Assembly (NCBI RefSeq): GCF_000012945.1
Contig: NC_007511.1
Coordinates: 2,914,001 to 2,978,000 of the forward strand
From: Burkholderia lata
GTDB lineage: Bacteria > Pseudomonadota > Gammaproteobacteria > Burkholderiales > Burkholderiaceae
Reading direction: 5' to 3'
Length of the DNA stretch: 64,000 nt
Positions 37,212 through 46,871 of this stretch are shown here, in pieces. The notes under the pieces are model-generated. The model did not search any database, was not told the DNA's origin, and saw only the letters and a list, made by a program, of their open reading frames with translations. The number at the start of each line of letters is the position of its first letter. The stretch's first letter is position 1. Both the position numbers and the translations under genes were made by a program.

Positions 37212-38396
37212 TCAGAACTTGTGACGGATCCCCGCGTGAACCATCAGCTGCTTCGAGGTCGACGACAGGTCCGCCGCGCCGGGAATATAGGCCTGGTCGA
37301 GCGACGACCCCGTCGCATCGCCCGCGATCCGCTGGTACGCGCCCATCAGGTACACGTCCGTGCGCTTCGACAGGTTGTAGTCGGCCATCAGCCCGAGCGA
37401 ATGGATCTTCGGCTTCGCGCTGCCCGTCGTCGCGTCATAGCGTACCGTCGTGTACACGTACTGCGCACCGACGAACAGCGCGGGCGTGAACTGGTATTTG
37501 CCGTTCACCTCGAAGTTCTGGTACTTGATCGCCGACACCGTGCCACCCGCGAGCGGGCCGGTCACCGGCTCGATCGTTTCGTCGCCGAACAGGTAGCCGA
37601 CGTTCGCGGTCGGCCGCGTGACGTTGCTGTTCGTGTACGCGAACCCGACCGTCGCCGGCCCCGCCGTGTAGTTGATGCCCGCACCGAAGATCCGCAGCCG
37701 CGCCGACGCGAAGTTCGCATCGGCGCCGACCGATCCCGAGCCCGCGATCGCGCCGCCCGACGTTGCGCCCGGGTTGTCCGCATTCAGGAAAGCCGCGCCG
37801 ACGAGCAACCCGCCCTGCTCGTACTGCGCGCCGACGCTCCACTGCCGGTTGTTCGCGAAGCCCGTGTCGTTGCTGAAGCTGTACGTGCCGCCGAACGAGA
37901 AGCCGGCAAAATCCGGGCTCGCATACTTCACCGTGTTGTTCACGCGAAACGTGTTGCCGGTGTTGTCGTTGTCGAGCGGATGCGAGAACGGGTAGACGCC
38001 CCAGCTGCCGTTTGCGGTCGTGGGCGCGAGATAGTCGACCACCGCATCGTATTGCCGGCCGAGCGTCAGCGTGCCGAAACGCGCGCTGCCGAGCCCGACG
38101 TAGGCCTGCCGCCCGAACATGCGGCCGCCCTGCGCGAGCGTGCCGGTGTTCACGTTGAAGCCGTTCTCGAGCTGGAACAGCGCGCTGTAGCCGCCGCCCA
38201 GATCCTCGGTGCCCTTCACCCCCCAGCGGCTGCCCTGCGCGAAGCCGCTCGCCATCTGCCACGCACTGTGGCCGCCGACGTTGTTCGTGTAGTCGATGCC
38301 CGCATCGACGAGGCCGTACAGCGTGACACTGCCTTGCGCGAACGCGGGCGCTGCACACAGCGCCGGAATCGCGACGAATAACGATCTCCAGTTCAT
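37212..38396 (-). CDS. OmpC-type general porin
   Basis: 394 aa. Signal peptide (SLFVAIPALCAAPAFA) then QGSVTLYGLVDAGIDYTNN, the standard start of Burkholderia trimeric porins, with SRWGVKGTEDLGGGYSALFQLENGF in strand 2-4 and a terminal phenylalanine (GIRHKF) for BAM recognition. 52 bp after the binding-protein gene, so it is the last gene of a unit M20-amidohydrolase/binding protein/porin and may admit the same substrate. Confidence 0.92.
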   Translation of the reverse strand: MNWRSLFVAIPALCAAPAFAQGSVTLYGLVDAGIDYTNNVGGHSAWQMASGFAQGSRWGVKGTEDLGGGYSALFQLENGFNVNTGTLAQGGRMFGRQAYVGLGSARFGTLTLGRQYDAVVDYLAPTTANGSWGVYPFSHPLDNDNTGNTFRVNNTVKYASPDFAGFSFGGTYSFSNDTGFANNRQWSVGAQYEQGGLLVGAAFLNADNPGATSGGAIAGSGSVGADANFASARLRIFGAGINYTAGPATVGFAYTNSNVTRPTANVGYLFGDETIEPVTGPLAGGTVSAIKYQNFEVNGKYQFTPALFVGAQYVYTTVRYDATTGSAKPKIHSLGLMADYNLSKRTDVYLMGAYQRIAGDATGSSLDQAYIPGAADLSSTSKQLMVHAGIRHKF

Positions 38397-38448
38397 TCGG
38401 TTTCCTTATTTATATTTTCGTGACCGCCCGTTGTCCGGGCGTCGCCGC

Positions 38449-39237
38449 TTACTTCGCGCCGTAGATGTCGAAGTCGAAGTACTTCTTGTTGATCCGCTGG
38501 TACGTGCCGTTCGCGAGGATTGTCGCGAGCGCGCGGTTGAAGGCGTCGCGCAGGTCGTTGTCCTGCTTGCGCAGCCCGAGCCCGTCGCCCTGCCCGAAGT
38601 ACTTCACGTCGTCGATCGCCGCGCCGACGAACGCGAAATCCTTGCCCTGCGGCTTCTTCAGGAAACCGTCGCTGGCCGCGATCGATGCCTGGAACGCCGC
38701 GTCGAGCCGGCCCGTCACGAGATCGGCATAGACCTGGTCCTGGTTCTGGTACGACACGATCTGGACGCCGGCCGGCTGCCAGTTCGCGACCGCGTAGTCG
38801 GCCTGCGCTGAACCCTGCTCGACGCCCACGCGCTTGCCCTTCAGCGCATCGGCCGTCGGCAGCAGCGGCGAGCCCTTGCGCGCGATGAGGCGCGCCGGCG
38901 CATTCGAGATCCGGTTCGTGAAGGCGATCTGCTGCTGCCGCTTCGGCGTGATCGTCATCGACGACGCAATCACGTCGAACTTGCGCGCGAGCAGCCCCGG
39001 AATCATCCCGTCGAAACTCGACTCGACCCACACGCAGCGCGCACGCAGCTCCGCGCACAACGCGTTCGTGATGTCGATCCCGAAGCCCGTCAGCGTGCCG
39101 TCGGGCAGCTTGTATTCGAGCGGCGGGTAAGTCGGATCGACCGCGAGGCGGATCTCCTTGCCCGCCCAGTCGCCCGCATGCGCCGCGCTCGCCGCCAGCG
39201 CCATCGCGAGCGCCGCCATCCGTTTCCATTGCTTCAT
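38449..39237 (-). CDS. Periplasmic amino-acid-binding protein (HisJ/ArgT type, orphan)
   Basis: 262 aa with signal peptide (MAALAMALAASAAHA). The mature start WAGKEIRLAVDPTYPPLEYKLPDGTLTGFGIDI and the KFDVIASSMTITPKRQQQIAFT block match lysine/arginine/ornithine- or octopine-type binding proteins. No permease or ATPase gene lies alongside. It lies 50 bp downstream of the M20 gene. Confidence 0.88.
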   Translation of the reverse strand: MKQWKRMAALAMALAASAAHAGDWAGKEIRLAVDPTYPPLEYKLPDGTLTGFGIDITNALCAELRARCVWVESSFDGMIPGLLARKFDVIASSMTITPKRQQQIAFTNRISNAPARLIARKGSPLLPTADALKGKRVGVEQGSAQADYAVANWQPAGVQIVSYQNQDQVYADLVTGRLDAAFQASIAASDGFLKKPQGKDFAFVGAAIDDVKYFGQGDGLGLRKQDNDLRDAFNRALATILANGTYQRINKKYFDFDIYGAK

Positions 39238-39287
39238 TGCCAGTCTCCTTCCTTGTGTGAATCTTCAGTCAAATTCGTACGGGCACA

Positions 39288-40457
39288 TCACGCGAGGTAG
39301 CGTTCCGCCAGTGCGATCCAGTAGCTCGCGCCCGTGGCGAGGCATGCGTCGTTGAAATCGTAGCCGGGGTGGTGCAGCCCGCATCCGGCGGCGCCGTCGC
39401 CGTTGCCGATCGACAGGTAGCTGCCGGGGCATGCGTTCAGCATGAACGCGAAGTCCTCGCTGGCCGCGATCGGCCGCAGATGCGGGATCAGCGCGCCATC
39501 GCCGCCCCATTCGCGGGCGACGTCGCGTGCAAACGCGGTTTGCTCTGCGTGATTGACCAGCACCGGGTACTCGTGCCGGTAGTCGATCTCGGCAGTAGCG
39601 CCATAGCTCGCGGCCTGCCCGTGCACGATCTCGCGAATTCGCCGCTCCAGCAGCGCGCGCACGTCCGGCGACAGCGCGCGCACGCTGAGTTCCAGATCCG
39701 CGTGTGGCGGGATCACGTTCGATGCGGTGCCCGCATGGATCGAGCCGGCCGTCACGATTGCCAGGTCCTGCGGGTTCACGTTGCGCGACACGACGGTCTG
39801 CAGCGCCATCACGATCGACGCGCACACGACCACCGGATCGATCGTCGTATGCGGCGCCGCGCCATGCCCGCCGCGCCCGGTCACGCGCACGCGCACCTCG
39901 TCGGCCGAGGCCATCGCCGGGCCGTCGCAGAAACCGAGCACGCCGGCCGGCAGGCCCGGCACGTTGTGCATCGCGAACACCGCATCGCACGGAAACTGCT
40001 CGAACAGCCCGTCGTCGATCATCCGCTTCGCGCCGCCGAGCCCTTCCTCGGCCGGCTGGAAAATCAGGTTCAGCGTGCCTGTAAAGCGTTCGCGCTCAGC
40101 CAGGCAGCGCGCCGCCGCGAGCAGCATCGCCGTATGGCCGTCGTGGCCGCACGCGTGCATCACGCCGTCGCACCGGCTCGCGTGCGGCAGCCCGGTCGTC
40201 TCGCGGATCGGCAGTGCGTCCATGTCCGCGCGCAGCCCGAGCCGTTTTCCGGGGCCGCGCGTCAACGTGCCGACCACGCCGGTGCCGCCGAGACCGCGCG
40301 TCACCCGATAACCCCACGTTGTCAGGAAGCCGGCCACGAGATCGCTCGTCGCGTGCTCCTCGAAGCCAAGCTCCGGATGCGCGTGCAGCCGGCGGCGCAG
40401 CGCAATCATCTCCGCCTCGATGGCCGCCATTTCCGGCTGGATATGTTTATGTTCCAA
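39288..40457 (-). CDS. M20 family amidohydrolase (hippurate hydrolase-like)
   Basis: 389 aa. The start is taken as TTG 40457, 8 bases after GAGGAG. Metal ligands are seen in HACGHDGHTA (Cys103, His105) and FQPAEEG (Glu138), the dimerisation domain lies between, and a late His in LHHPGYDFND completes the site. Cleaves an N-acyl or N-carbamoyl amino acid. Binding protein and porin genes follow on the same strand; a LysR gene is divergent, so this is a small substrate-induced unit. Confidence 0.87.
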   Translation of the reverse strand: MEHKHIQPEMAAIEAEMIALRRRLHAHPELGFEEHATSDLVAGFLTTWGYRVTRGLGGTGVVGTLTRGPGKRLGLRADMDALPIRETTGLPHASRCDGVMHACGHDGHTAMLLAAARCLAERERFTGTLNLIFQPAEEGLGGAKRMIDDGLFEQFPCDAVFAMHNVPGLPAGVLGFCDGPAMASADEVRVRVTGRGGHGAAPHTTIDPVVVCASIVMALQTVVSRNVNPQDLAIVTAGSIHAGTASNVIPPHADLELSVRALSPDVRALLERRIREIVHGQAASYGATAEIDYRHEYPVLVNHAEQTAFARDVAREWGGDGALIPHLRPIAASEDFAFMLNACPGSYLSIGNGDGAAGCGLHHPGYDFNDACLATGASYWIALAERYLA

Positions 40458-40593
40458 CCCCGATTCTCCTCGATGCATTCCGGTTGCCGATCGCCCGAAT
40501 GACCGATCGTGGCCGCATCGTAGGCAGCGAAAATCCCGGCGAACAGCCGCGGTTTCGTTATGATGACAACCTTTCGTTGTCGGGTATCGCACC

Positions 40594-41553
40594 ATGAGCA
40601 CGATCAAGCTGCATCAGTTGCAGGCGCTCGTCGCGAGCGCGGAGGCCGGCAGCATCCGCGGCGCGGCACGCACGCTCGGGCTGTCGCAGGCGGCCGTCAC
40701 ACGCGCGCTGCGCGAGCTGGAGGCCAGCGAACGCCTGCCGCTGCTGGTCCGCGCGCCGGAGGGGATCGGCTTCACCGAATACGGCAAGACGCTGCTCACG
40801 CACGCGAAGCTCGTGCTGAAACAGCTCGAACACGCGCAGAGCGATCTCGAACGCATGCGCGGCCGCGTCGAAGGCCGGTTGAGCATCGGCGTCACGCCGT
40901 GGCTCACGATGACGTTCCTCGCGGAAGCGGTGCTGCGCTTTCGCGCGCAGATGCCCGACGTGCGCCTCGAACTCTACGAAGCGCTGATGGCCGTTGCGCA
41001 GCCGCTGTTGCGCGACGGCAGCATGGACTTCGCGCTCGGGCACGTGCAACCGGGCGGCACGCAGGAATTCGCATTCGAGCCGATGCTGCGCTACGAGACC
41101 GCGGTGATGGTGCGCGCCGGCCATCCGCTCGAACACGCGCGGTCGATCCATGACCTGCTCGATAACGACTGGGTATTGAATTTCGCGGCCGACGGACAGG
41201 CCGCGCTCGTCGAATACCTGTTCACGCGCCACGGTGCCGACATCGACGAACGGCGTATCGTGCGTGCGCAGTCGGTGGCGATGCTGCAGACGATGCTCGA
41301 GCAGGCCGACATGTGCACGTGGTGCCCGACGATCCTCGCGGCCGTGCCGTCGTTCGGCGAACGGATGCGCGCGCTGCAGTTGAACGAGACCTTCGAGCCG
41401 CGCGACCTCGGGATCGTCACGCGGCGCAGCAGCACGCTCAGCGACGCCGCGCGCTTCTTCATCGACTGCCTGCTGCACGTGATCCGCCGACATGCGCGAT
41501 CGGCACGCAAGGCGGATCTCGCGCTGTTCAGGACGCTGTCGCTGCTGATCTGA
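40594..41553 (+). CDS. LysR-family regulator of the M20 unit
   Basis: 319 aa; N-terminal HTH (LHQLQALVASAEAGSIRGAARTLGLSQAAVTRALRELE). Divergent from the amidohydrolase gene with 136 bp between the starts, in which AT-rich DNA at 40558-40580 (TTATGATGACAAC) overlaps the probable operator. It converges on the TonB-receptor gene. Confidence 0.9.
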   Translation: MSTIKLHQLQALVASAEAGSIRGAARTLGLSQAAVTRALRELEASERLPLLVRAPEGIGFTEYGKTLLTHAKLVLKQLEHAQSDLERMRGRVEGRLSIGVTPWLTMTFLAEAVLRFRAQMPDVRLELYEALMAVAQPLLRDGSMDFALGHVQPGGTQEFAFEPMLRYETAVMVRAGHPLEHARSIHDLLDNDWVLNFAADGQAALVEYLFTRHGADIDERRIVRAQSVAMLQTMLEQADMCTWCPTILAAVPSFGERMRALQLNETFEPRDLGIVTRRSSTLSDAARFFIDCLLHVIRRHARSARKADLALFRTLSLLI

Positions 41554-41622
41554 CGCGCGGCAGGCGCGGCAGTCGCGGCTCGCCGCCGCGCCGCCGCCTG
41601 CGCCTCATGCACGTGCTGCCCG

Positions 41623-43944
41623 TCAGATCTTCGCCGTGAGCGTGATCCCGACCGTGCGCGGATCGCCGTACAGCACCGGATACGCGCCATACGACGGCAG
41701 CAGCTCGAGCTTCTTGTAGACCTTGTTGGTCAGGTTCGTCACATAGCCCGTCACGATGTACTTCTGGTTCGGCGTCGTGTAGGACACGTGCGCGTTCAGC
41801 ACCGTGTAGCCGCCCTGCCAGAGCTGCGGCATCGTCTGCCGCGTCGCGCTGAAGTACTCGCGGCTGCGGTAATTCACGTCGCCGCCGGCCGTCAGCGTGC
41901 CGAACGACACCGGCACGCGATAGTCGAAGCCCGCGTTGATCGTCGTATGCGGCGAACGCGCGAACGAGTTGCCGACGGCGGTCGGCACGTAGCGGAACTC
42001 CGTGTAGCGCGTGTTCAGCATCCCGAGGTTCGCGAACAGGTAGAGGCTGTTGACCGGCTGCGCCTTCAGCTCCAGCTCGAAGCCGTCCGCGCGCCCCTGC
42101 CCCGCGTTCGACAGCGTCGACACCGGCGGCCCGCCGAACGGGTTCGGCGCCAGCGCGAACACCTGGATGTCGCGATAGTCGTAGTGGAACACGCTCGCGT
42201 TGACGATCAGCCGCTTGTCGAACCACTCGCTCTTGATGCCGACTTCGTAGTCGGTCAGGTACTCCGGCGACACGGTCGATATCGTGCTCTGCGTATACGC
42301 ATTGCCGTTGTAACCACCCGACCGGAAGCCGCGCGCATAGCGGAAATACGCGCGCACGTTGCTGCTGAGCGCATATTCGGGCGTGAGGTCCCAGGTCGGC
42401 GCGCGCCACGTGTTCGTCTGGTTCTGCCGCGCGCTGACCGCCAGCGGCGACGACACCGACGACGGATCCCACCAGCTGCCCGGATTGCTGAACGTCACGT
42501 TGCCGGTGTCCTGCAACCCGGTCAGGTTGATGTTCTTGCGCTCGATCGTGTAACGCAGCCCGCCCGTCACGTTGAAGCGGTCGGTGAACCGGTACTTCAC
42601 GCTGCCGAAGATCGCCGCGCTCTGCGTGTGCTGCGTGAGGTCGGTCAAGTGGTAGAACGCGGGCGACGGCGAGCCCGGCAGGCCGCCGCCGGCCCCCTGC
42701 TCGGCCAGTTGCTCGGTGAACAGGTGCGTGCCGACGAGCCAGCTGAACCGGTCGTTCTGCGGCGATTCGAGCCGGAATTCCTGCGAGAACTGGCGGCTCG
42801 ACAAGCGATCGTGCGAGCGCGCGGCGTCGAACGCGGAATAGTCCTCGTCGTCCTGGTACCAGCGGTGTAGCCCTTCGAACGCGGTGATCGACGTCAGCGT
42901 CACCGCCGGGTTGATGCGCCAGTGCGCGGTAAGCGACGTGCCCCAGGTCGAGATGTGATCGCTCGACGGCGCGTTGAGCGACACCGTGTACGGATCGCTC
43001 GACCCGACGAAGCCGAACTGGTTCGCGCCGCCCGTCCCCGCGCCCTGCGCGTGCCACGCATTGCCGCCGCCTGTGTAGTTGCGGCCGTGGATGTTGAACA
43101 GGAAGTCGGTATCCGAGGTCGGCACGGCGAGCACCTGGAAGCGCACCGCATTGTCGTGGAAGCCGCCGAAACGCCCTTGCTGCACGGTATTCGTGTAGAA
43201 GCTGTCGGCGTTCTCGTGATACACCGACACGCGTGCAGCCAGCACGTCGTTCTTGCCGATCGGGCCGCCGATCGCGGCTTCCGCGAGCCGGCTGTTGTAC
43301 TGGCCGAGCCCGATCTTGCCGTAGCCGCTCACGTCGAAGGTCGGCTTCTGCGACGTGATGCTGAGCGCGCCGCCGACGGTATTCTTGCCCCACAGCGTGC
43401 CCTGCGGGCCGCGCAGCACTTCGATGCGATCGAGGTCGAACAACGGGAAGCCCTGCCCGAACACGCTGTTGATGTAGACGTCGTCGAAGTACACGCCGAT
43501 CGGGCTCAGCGACAGGTCCGACGGATCGTTGCTGCCGACGCCGCGCATGAACCAGCGCGGCCGCTCGCGGCCTTCGGTCGATTGCCCGGTGAAGTTCGGC
43601 ACGTACTTCGTGACGTCGTTGACCACGCGCAGCTCGTTGTTCCTGATCGTGTCGCCGCTCAACGCGCTCACCGCGACCGGCACATCCTGGATGCTCTCCT
43701 TGCGCCGGCGCGCGGTCACCGTCACCGTGCCGAGGTTCGTTTCGCGTGTCGCCGTGCCGCGGCTCACACGGGATGCACGGGCTGCCGCCGGTGCGGCCGC
43801 GGCTGCATCGTCCGCGCCCGGTTGCGCCGGCTTCGCGTCCGGCGCCGCCGTCACCGCGCCCTCTTCCGCCCATGCGGGCAACGATACGGCCCCGCCCGTC
43901 AGCAGTCCCCCCAGCGCGGTGACGATTAGTTTTTTCCTGAACAT
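41623..43944 (-). CDS. TonB-dependent outer-membrane receptor
   Basis: 773 aa from ATG 43944. Signal peptide, an Ala-rich linker, TonB box-like LGTVTVTARRR, plug domain (IQDVPVAVSALSG, RIEVLRGPQGTLWGKNTVGGALSITSQKP) and a 22-strand barrel ending in VGITLTAKI. The plug resembles receptors for small organic compounds rather than the signalling siderophore type: no N-terminal secretin-like domain. A sigma-54 promoter 63 bp upstream and dedicated TonB-ExbBD genes nearby tie it to the organosulfur regulon. Confidence 0.9.
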   Translation of the reverse strand: MFRKKLIVTALGGLLTGGAVSLPAWAEEGAVTAAPDAKPAQPGADDAAAAAPAAARASRVSRGTATRETNLGTVTVTARRRKESIQDVPVAVSALSGDTIRNNELRVVNDVTKYVPNFTGQSTEGRERPRWFMRGVGSNDPSDLSLSPIGVYFDDVYINSVFGQGFPLFDLDRIEVLRGPQGTLWGKNTVGGALSITSQKPTFDVSGYGKIGLGQYNSRLAEAAIGGPIGKNDVLAARVSVYHENADSFYTNTVQQGRFGGFHDNAVRFQVLAVPTSDTDFLFNIHGRNYTGGGNAWHAQGAGTGGANQFGFVGSSDPYTVSLNAPSSDHISTWGTSLTAHWRINPAVTLTSITAFEGLHRWYQDDEDYSAFDAARSHDRLSSRQFSQEFRLESPQNDRFSWLVGTHLFTEQLAEQGAGGGLPGSPSPAFYHLTDLTQHTQSAAIFGSVKYRFTDRFNVTGGLRYTIERKNINLTGLQDTGNVTFSNPGSWWDPSSVSSPLAVSARQNQTNTWRAPTWDLTPEYALSSNVRAYFRYARGFRSGGYNGNAYTQSTISTVSPEYLTDYEVGIKSEWFDKRLIVNASVFHYDYRDIQVFALAPNPFGGPPVSTLSNAGQGRADGFELELKAQPVNSLYLFANLGMLNTRYTEFRYVPTAVGNSFARSPHTTINAGFDYRVPVSFGTLTAGGDVNYRSREYFSATRQTMPQLWQGGYTVLNAHVSYTTPNQKYIVTGYVTNLTNKVYKKLELLPSYGAYPVLYGDPRTVGITLTAKI

Positions 43945-44006
43945 CGATGAGTCATCCTGTTTGATCGGTTGAACGCACGTGCGTGCGCGACGCACGGGTT
44001 ACCTAT

Positions 44007-44022
44007 TGCAATTCGGATGCCA
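44007..44022 (-). promoter_or_regulatory. Sigma-54 promoter of the TonB-dependent receptor
   Basis: Read leftward: TGGCATCCGAATTGCA, with GG (-24) and GC (-12) ten bases apart, close to the consensus TGGCACGNNNNTTGCW. It lies 63 bp before the receptor start codon. Confidence 0.7.
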
Positions 44023-44073
44023 GCATCGAGAAGCCCGTCGCACGGGGCTTCCGGCATGTGTGTGGCGCAGGTG

Positions 44074-44091
44074 GTGTTGCATGCGCATCTG
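44074..44091. promoter_or_regulatory. Degenerate enhancer site for the sigma-54 activator (candidate)
   Basis: GTGTTGC-ATGC-GCATCTG keeps the 7-4-7 layout of the perfect sites at 51018 and 57133, with three mismatches. It is about 75 bp upstream of the -12 element of the receptor promoter. A lone GCAACAC half site lies at 44112-44118. Confidence 0.35.
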
Positions 44092-44135
44092 TGACGGGAA
44101 GCAAACTGCTTGTCACGCAACACTCGATGAGGTCG

Positions 44136-45353
44136 TCAGGATAGCTTTGCAGTCACGGGCTGCGATGCGTCGCGCCGCCCCGTTGCGACGCGTAACGCGA
44201 ACGCGACCAGCACGACGACGGGCAGCCAGCACAGAAACACGCCCGGCAACCCGACGACCGGTACGAGCGCGCTGCCGGCCAGCGGGCCGCAGAACGCGCC
44301 CGTCATCGACGCGAGGTTGTAGAGGCTCGACACCTGGCTCTTGTCGGCCGGGTGACGACCGAGACGCTGCATGTTGGCGAGATGCAGCAGCGACGAACCG
44401 GCGCACAGCGCGGCAAGTCCCGCGCCGACGAGCCATACGTCATGCGCAAGACCCAGCGCGAGCAACCCGGTCACGCCGCCGGCAAGACTGAGCGCCTGGC
44501 AACGGCGCGCCGTCATCCGCTGCGCGACATGCCCGAGCCCGAACAGCGCGATCACCGCGACGACGCCTTGCAGCGTCAGCAGCGCGACGGCCTTCGTCTG
44601 CGACAACCCGAGCGACTGGATCGCCAGCACCACCGTATAGGCAGCGGCGAGCGAACGCGTCGCGCTGTTCACGGCTTCCAGCACGAGCTGTTCGCGCACG
44701 TCGTGACTCCATGCGAGCGCCAGCAACGCGCGCAGGCCGCCGGTTTCGGGTTGCGCACTGCGCGGCGCACGCTCCGCGTCGCCGAGCAGCGTCCGGCTGA
44801 ACAGCGCCATGCCCGCGAAGCTTGCCGATGCCGCGCAGAACGTCGCGACCGCGCCATGCGCGCCGATCAGCCAGCTCGCGAGCCACGGCCCGACCATGCC
44901 GGACCCGACCGACATCGCCGCGCGGTACCAGCCGGCGCGCGCGAGGCCGATCTGCGCGAGACGCGCGAGGAACACGCCGTTGATCGACACGATCCGGAAC
45001 GGAATGCACAGCCCGATCAACACTTGCGTGAGCGCGATCGGCGGCCATGCGCCGGTAAACGGCACGACGAGATTGAGCAGCATCGGGCCCATGCTCGCGA
45101 CGAAGTACACGCGCCGCGCGCCGTAGCGCGCGACGAGCAACCCGGCCGGCAGCGTCATCAACGCGATGCCGAGCGGCTCCATCGCCGCGATGATGCCGAG
45201 CCGGGCGCTGTCGACGCCGAGCGCGAGCGCGTACAGCGTCGTCGCGAGTTGCGCCATGCTGATCGTCGTCCCGCTCGCGAGCGCCAGTAGCATGAAGCCG
45301 CCGGTGAAGCGCTCGCGCCGCCAGGCGTCGGCGACGCGTGCCGGCGCGCTCAC
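44136..45353 (-). CDS. MFS transporter of the organosulfur operon
   Basis: 405 aa from GTG 45353, overlapping the stop of the upstream DszB-like gene (GTGA). Eleven to twelve membrane helices; LLVARYGARRVYFVASMGPM is an MFS loop-2/3 motif variant. It may import the substrate or export the desulfurised product. Coupled translation with a DszB-like protein favours a role in the same pathway. Confidence 0.82.
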   Translation of the reverse strand: MSAPARVADAWRRERFTGGFMLLALASGTTISMAQLATTLYALALGVDSARLGIIAAMEPLGIALMTLPAGLLVARYGARRVYFVASMGPMLLNLVVPFTGAWPPIALTQVLIGLCIPFRIVSINGVFLARLAQIGLARAGWYRAAMSVGSGMVGPWLASWLIGAHGAVATFCAASASFAGMALFSRTLLGDAERAPRSAQPETGGLRALLALAWSHDVREQLVLEAVNSATRSLAAAYTVVLAIQSLGLSQTKAVALLTLQGVVAVIALFGLGHVAQRMTARRCQALSLAGGVTGLLALGLAHDVWLVGAGLAALCAGSSLLHLANMQRLGRHPADKSQVSSLYNLASMTGAFCGPLAGSALVPVVGLPGVFLCWLPVVVLVAFALRVATGRRDASQPVTAKLS

Positions 45354-46426
45354 CGCGCGGCGTCGCGAGACAGCGTCGCGATGCCGTCGAGTGCGCGCCG
45401 GTCGATCCACCCGCGCACGTCGAAGTCGGCCGGCAAGAATCGCCAGTCGACGAGGAAGCGCTTGAAATCGTCGAGCGCGGCGATCGACGCTTCGTCGAGG
45501 TCCGTGCGCAGCCGCCGGTGCACGTCCGCGCCGTACGCGAGCCGCAGCCAGTCATGGCCCGATCCCGTCTCGCGGCCGAGATAGCCGAGCACTTCCTGCT
45601 CGTGCTCGCGCGCCCAGCCTTCGACATCGGTCACGCGCGCGAGGAAGCGGCAGACGATGTCGGGATGCCGTTCGAGCGTCGACGCATTGACGGTCAGCGG
45701 CCGCGGCGACCCGTTGTTGATGCGGATCTGCGGATCGGGATGAAAGCCGATGTCGATCACCGGCTGCGCGCCGATCAGGTGCGCGGTTTCGAGCCCGAGC
45801 GATCCCTTCACGTAGATCGCGTCGACCTCGCCCCGCACGAGCGCGGCCGCTTCGGCCGCATAGAGCCGGCGGCTCGACAGGCTCGCGGGATGGCTGAATG
45901 CCGCGTCGCGCGTCGCTGGCGTCGACACCGGTGCGCGCAGGTTCGACGCGGGCACGTCGATCCATTCGACGTCGGCGGGACCGAGCCCGTCGAGCGACAG
46001 CGCGCTGACGAAGCCACGCAGCGCCGCCGCGCGGAAGATGTCGATGCGCTCGGCGTCGCGGCGCGGCAGGCCGACGCGGCGCCCGCGCAGGTCCTTCGGC
46101 CGCGTCAGGCCACTTTCCGGCAGCGCGACGATCGCCTGCGCCTCGTCAACCCAGGTCAGTGCGACCACGCGCGTATCGGCGCCGGCCGCGCGCGCCCACA
46201 GCGCGGGAATGCTGCCGCCCTGCCGGAATGCGTTGTCGAGCGAATGATCGACATGTGCGTGATGCAGCGTCGCGTGCTGGCTCTCCTGCAGCGCGCGCAC
46301 GGTGATGCCGTCGCCGGCGAATTCGCTGTCGAGCCAGCCGAGATGCGCGGCGATGCCGAGCGGTGTCGGCACCGGGCAGCGGGTGTACCAGATCGACTGG
46401 ACGTTAGGGGAAGCCGTGATGCTCAT
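45350..46426 (-). CDS. DszB-like desulfinase / binding-protein-fold protein 1
   Basis: 358 aa from ATG 46426, no signal peptide, so cytoplasmic despite its periplasmic-binding-protein fold. The pattern WYTRCPVPTPLG (Cys17) corresponds to DszB's catalytic Cys27 region, and His58 and Arg68 with RQGG to DszB His60, Arg70 and Gly73. DszB hydrolyses an aryl sulfinate to sulfite. Thus a C-S-bond hydrolase on a sulfinate is likely; automatic annotation would say ABC substrate-binding protein. Lies between exbD (34 bp) and the MFS gene. Confidence 0.75.
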   Translation of the reverse strand: MSITASPNVQSIWYTRCPVPTPLGIAAHLGWLDSEFAGDGITVRALQESQHATLHHAHVDHSLDNAFRQGGSIPALWARAAGADTRVVALTWVDEAQAIVALPESGLTRPKDLRGRRVGLPRRDAERIDIFRAAALRGFVSALSLDGLGPADVEWIDVPASNLRAPVSTPATRDAAFSHPASLSSRRLYAAEAAALVRGEVDAIYVKGSLGLETAHLIGAQPVIDIGFHPDPQIRINNGSPRPLTVNASTLERHPDIVCRFLARVTDVEGWAREHEQEVLGYLGRETGSGHDWLRLAYGADVHRRLRTDLDEASIAALDDFKRFLVDWRFLPADFDVRGWIDRRALDGIATLSRDAAR

Positions 46427-46460
46427 GGATGCGTTCGGAAAAAGAGTCGTCAGCCGCGCA

Positions 46461-46871
46461 TCAGCCGCGCGGCGCGGTGAGCACCGACAGCCGCGTGATG
46501 CCCGCATGCTCGATCGCGGCCATCAGCTTCGCGACCGTGCCGTACGGCACGTGCTCGTCGGCCTGCAGGTCGAGCGCGACGTCGGGCCGGCCGGCCTTCA
46601 GCGCGGCCAGCTCGGCCGGCACCGCGGCGAGTGCGACCACGCGCTTGTCGAGATACACGACGCCCTTGTCGTCGACGCTCACGGTGACGTTCGGCTTGCG
46701 ATCGGCCGGCGCCGTGGCGACCGTGTTCGGCAGATTCACGTGCACCGCGTTGTTGAGCAGCGGCGCCGTGACGATGAAGGCGACGAGCAACACGAGCATC
46801 ACGTCGACGAGCGGCGTGATGTTGATTTCGCTGAGCACGTCGTCGTTGTCGGAGGAAGAAGAGAAAGCCAT
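46461..46871 (-). CDS. exbD: ExbD, TonB-system proton channel subunit
   Basis: 136 aa. Cytoplasmic N-terminus, a single membrane helix (INITPLVDVMLVLLVAFIVTAPL) with the essential Asp in PLVDVM, and a periplasmic domain. Its ATG overlaps the exbB stop codon (TAATG). It works with ExbB and TonB at the inner membrane. Confidence 0.92.
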   Translation of the reverse strand: MAFSSSSDNDDVLSEINITPLVDVMLVLLVAFIVTAPLLNNAVHVNLPNTVATAPADRKPNVTVSVDDKGVVYLDKRVVALAAVPAELAALKAGRPDVALDLQADEHVPYGTVAKLMAAIEHAGITRLSVLTAPRG

